NCBI GenBank assembly: GCA_029865675.1
Contig: JARXAU010000113.1
Location: 1-7,590 of the forward strand
Direction of reading: 5' to 3'
Origin: Rhodoferax sp.
Lineage (GTDB): Bacteria > Pseudomonadota > Gammaproteobacteria > Burkholderiales > Burkholderiaceae_C
DNA: 7,590 nt
Part shown: one piece after another, positions 5,942-7,590 of the stretch
How positions within the stretch are numbered: the stretch's first letter is position 1
Layout: the number at the start of each line of letters is the position of its first letter
Position numbers and translations under genes: made by a program
Notes under the pieces: model-generated
Database searches by the model: none
Told to the model about the DNA's origin: nothing
Seen by the model: the letters and a program-made list of their open reading frames with translations, nothing else

Positions 5942-7590
5942 GCTGCGCTGTGCACGCATGACTACCGGCGAGCGCTGCAGCTTGCCCAGCACAGAGTCCA
6001 AATGCGAGCGGTCGCGTACGGCCACCACGAAATGAAGTTCCTTCACGTCTTGCGGGCTGTCGGGCGCCATTTCGATGTGCACAATATCGGCCTCCGCCGC
6101 CGCCAGGGCAGCCGCTACTTTGGCCATGACACCTTTGCCGTTGGCTACGGTAACGGCCAAATCTACTTCAAACAGCCGCGTCGGCTCATCCGCCCACTCT
6201 ACGCCCATGAACCGTTCGCCATCCTTGTGCTTTAGCCGCGCGGCAACCGGGCAATGGGTCACATGCACTACCAGCCCCTCGCCGCGCCCCAGATAACCTA
6301 GGATGGGATCACCCGGAATCGGTCGGCAGCACACCGCGAATTTGACAGAAGCGGCTGCGCTTCCGTCCAGCGCAATCGTACCCATACCATGGCCGTTGCC
6401 GGGGCCAAAACGCTCGCGAGTGAGCAGAAGCGCATCGGGTCGTTCACCGGCGTCGCCTAGCAGCAGTACCAAGCGTTTGGCTACGATGTTGGCAATACGC
6501 TTGCCTAGGCCGATATCAGTCAGCAACTCATGTTGGTTCTTACTGCCGGTGAAGCGCAGCAGCTTGTCCCAAGTAGGCGCGTGCGCCTGGCTGTCAGGAA
6601 AGCTCTCGATGCCTTCGGCCCGAAGAGCCTGGGCCAACAGCTTGTGGCCTAGCTCTTCCGACTCTGTGAGCTGCATGGTTTTGAGATGATGGCGGATCTT
6701 GGAGCGCGCCCGACCGGTACGCACAAAGCCCAGCCACGCGGGGTTGGGTGTGGCCGACGGAGCTGTCACGATTTCCACCACGTCGCCGTTTTTCAGCTCA
6801 GTGCGTAGCGCTACCTGCTCGCCATTAATACGAGCAGCCGTGGTGCGGTCCCCCACGTTGCTGTGGATGGCGTAAGCGAAATCGACTGCAGTGGCACCGC
6901 GCGGCAGGGCCATGATCTGGCTTTTGGGCGTAAACACATACACCGCGTCAGGAAACAGATCCACCTTGACGTTTTCCCAAAACTCAGCGGCGTCGCGGGT
7001 TTCGTCTTGAATGTCGAGTAAGGACTGCAACCACTGGGTTCCAAGGCGGCCATTGGGCTGATCGTCGCCCGCGTTGACCTTGTAGAGCCAATGCGCCGCG
7101 ACGCCCGACTCCGCGACCAGGTGCATGGCCTCGGTGCGCATTTGGAACTCCACGTTGATGCCAGCGGGTCCCACCAAGGTGGTGTGCAGCGACTGGTAGC
7201 CATTGACCTTTGGAATCGCGATATGGTCCTTGAACCTTCCGGGTACGGGCTTGTAGAGTTGGTGCAGCAGGCCTAAAGCGGTGTAACAGTCGGTAGTGTC
7301 CGGAACAAGCACCCTAAAGCCATACACGTCGGTCACCTGGGCAAAGCTCAGGTGCTTATCCTGCATCTTGCGGTAAATTGAATACAGAGACTTTTCCCTA
7401 CCAGCAATGCGCACCGGCATGCCATGAACGCTAAAGGTCGCCTCCATCTCGGCTTTTACCTTTTTGAGTAGGTCCCGCCTTCGGCTACGGGCCTTCTCGA
7501 CCGCCTTGGACAACACACCATAACGCCAAGGCAGCAGATGCCGAAAGGACAGATCCTGCAACTCGCGGTAGGTCTGGTTCAGGCCCAGGC
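5927..7590 (-). CDS. spoT: RelA/SpoT-family (p)ppGpp synthetase/hydrolase, SpoT type, N-terminus outside the window
   Basis: This is the 3' part (553 codons) of a long RelA/SpoT homolog that makes and breaks down the alarmone (p)ppGpp. Residues here count from the Leu codon at 7561-7559. The synthetase domain (about 30-165) includes GREKSLYSIYRKM (54-66), DVYGFRVLV (78-86), NGYQSLHT (120-127) and EFQMRTEAMH (138-147). Its RFKD (109-112) is the RxKD signature of bifunctional Rel/SpoT enzymes rather than the ExDD of synthetase-only RelA. A TGS domain follows (VYVFTPKSQI at 207-216, to about 267), then a helical region, a Cys-rich regulatory segment (CCRPIPGD at 411-418, HC at 436-437) and a C-terminal ACT domain (about 463-540). 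The frame is open to the right edge through LGLNQTYRE, so the true start and most of the HD hydrolase domain (roughly 150-200 residues) lie beyond it. The stop is 12 bp from greB. Confidence 0.94.
   Translation of the reverse strand, partial: LGLNQTYRELQDLSFRHLLPWRYGVLSKAVEKARSRRRDLLKKVKAEMEATFSVHGMPVRIAGREKSLYSIYRKMQDKHLSFAQVTDVYGFRVLVPDTTDCYTALGLLHQLYKPVPGRFKDHIAIPKVNGYQSLHTTLVGPAGINVEFQMRTEAMHLVAESGVAAHWLYKVNAGDDQPNGRLGTQWLQSLLDIQDETRDAAEFWENVKVDLFPDAVYVFTPKSQIMALPRGATAVDFAYAIHSNVGDRTTAARINGEQVALRTELKNGDVVEIVTAPSATPNPAWLGFVRTGRARSKIRHHLKTMQLTESEELGHKLLAQALRAEGIESFPDSQAHAPTWDKLLRFTGSKNQHELLTDIGLGKRIANIVAKRLVLLLGDAGERPDALLLTRERFGPGNGHGMGTIALDGSAAASVKFAVCCRPIPGDPILGYLGRGEGLVVHVTHCPVAARLKHKDGERFMGVEWADEPTRLFEVDLAVTVANGKGVMAKVAAALAAAEADIVHIEMAPDSPQDVKELHFVVAVRDRSHLDSVLGKLQRSPVVMRAQRSKKAG

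Noticed and set aside
7559..7561. A TTG near the right edge could be read as the start of the SpoT-type protein.
   Set aside because: The frame stays open beyond it to the edge and the upstream codons read LGLNQTYRE, matching the conserved family sequence just before this point. The gene is cut by the window, not started there.

Overview
The window looks like ordinary chromosomal DNA from a betaproteobacterium, most likely order Burkholderiales and close to Comamonadaceae. The reasons are the 3' half of a 5S rRNA of betaproteobacterial type at the left edge, a GC-rich and very compact layout, a FtsY with a short acidic N-terminus, and a GreB beginning MSKAFTKESD next to a bifunctional-type RelA/SpoT gene. 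The assignment rests on recalled sequence resemblance; no search was run.

Layout, left to right. An rRNA operon ends at the left edge on the + strand: the 5S 3' part, then a strong intrinsic terminator. Facing it on the - strand is a two-gene unit, ftsY followed by a YnjB-type ABC transporter solute-binding protein whose ATG overlaps the ftsY stop codon. ftsY is divergent, with only 28 bp between start codons, from a + strand unit of two M16-family peptidase genes and then greB. The first M16 protein keeps the zinc motif HxxEH. The second has lost it but keeps the C-terminal R/Y motif, so the two look like the complementary halves of a heteromeric periplasmic protease. greB ends 12 bp from the stop of a convergent spoT-type gene, which runs off the right edge and lacks most of its N-terminal hydrolase (HD) domain here.

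How the genes relate. FtsY delivers ribosomes making membrane proteins to the inner membrane. The binding protein and both M16 proteins carry export signals and should act in the periplasm. GreB works in the RNA polymerase secondary channel, and SpoT makes and degrades (p)ppGpp, which also controls RNA polymerase. The window therefore joins envelope functions and transcription/stringent-response functions, but nothing in the sequence shows that they form one pathway.

No gap between genes exceeds about 100 bp. I see no mobile element, CRISPR array, tRNA, prophage gene or broken gene, and no convincing undescribed system. The leads most worth a second look are the active/inactive M16 pair, the apparently orphan YnjB-type protein translationally coupled to ftsY, and the tightly packed divergent and convergent junctions.
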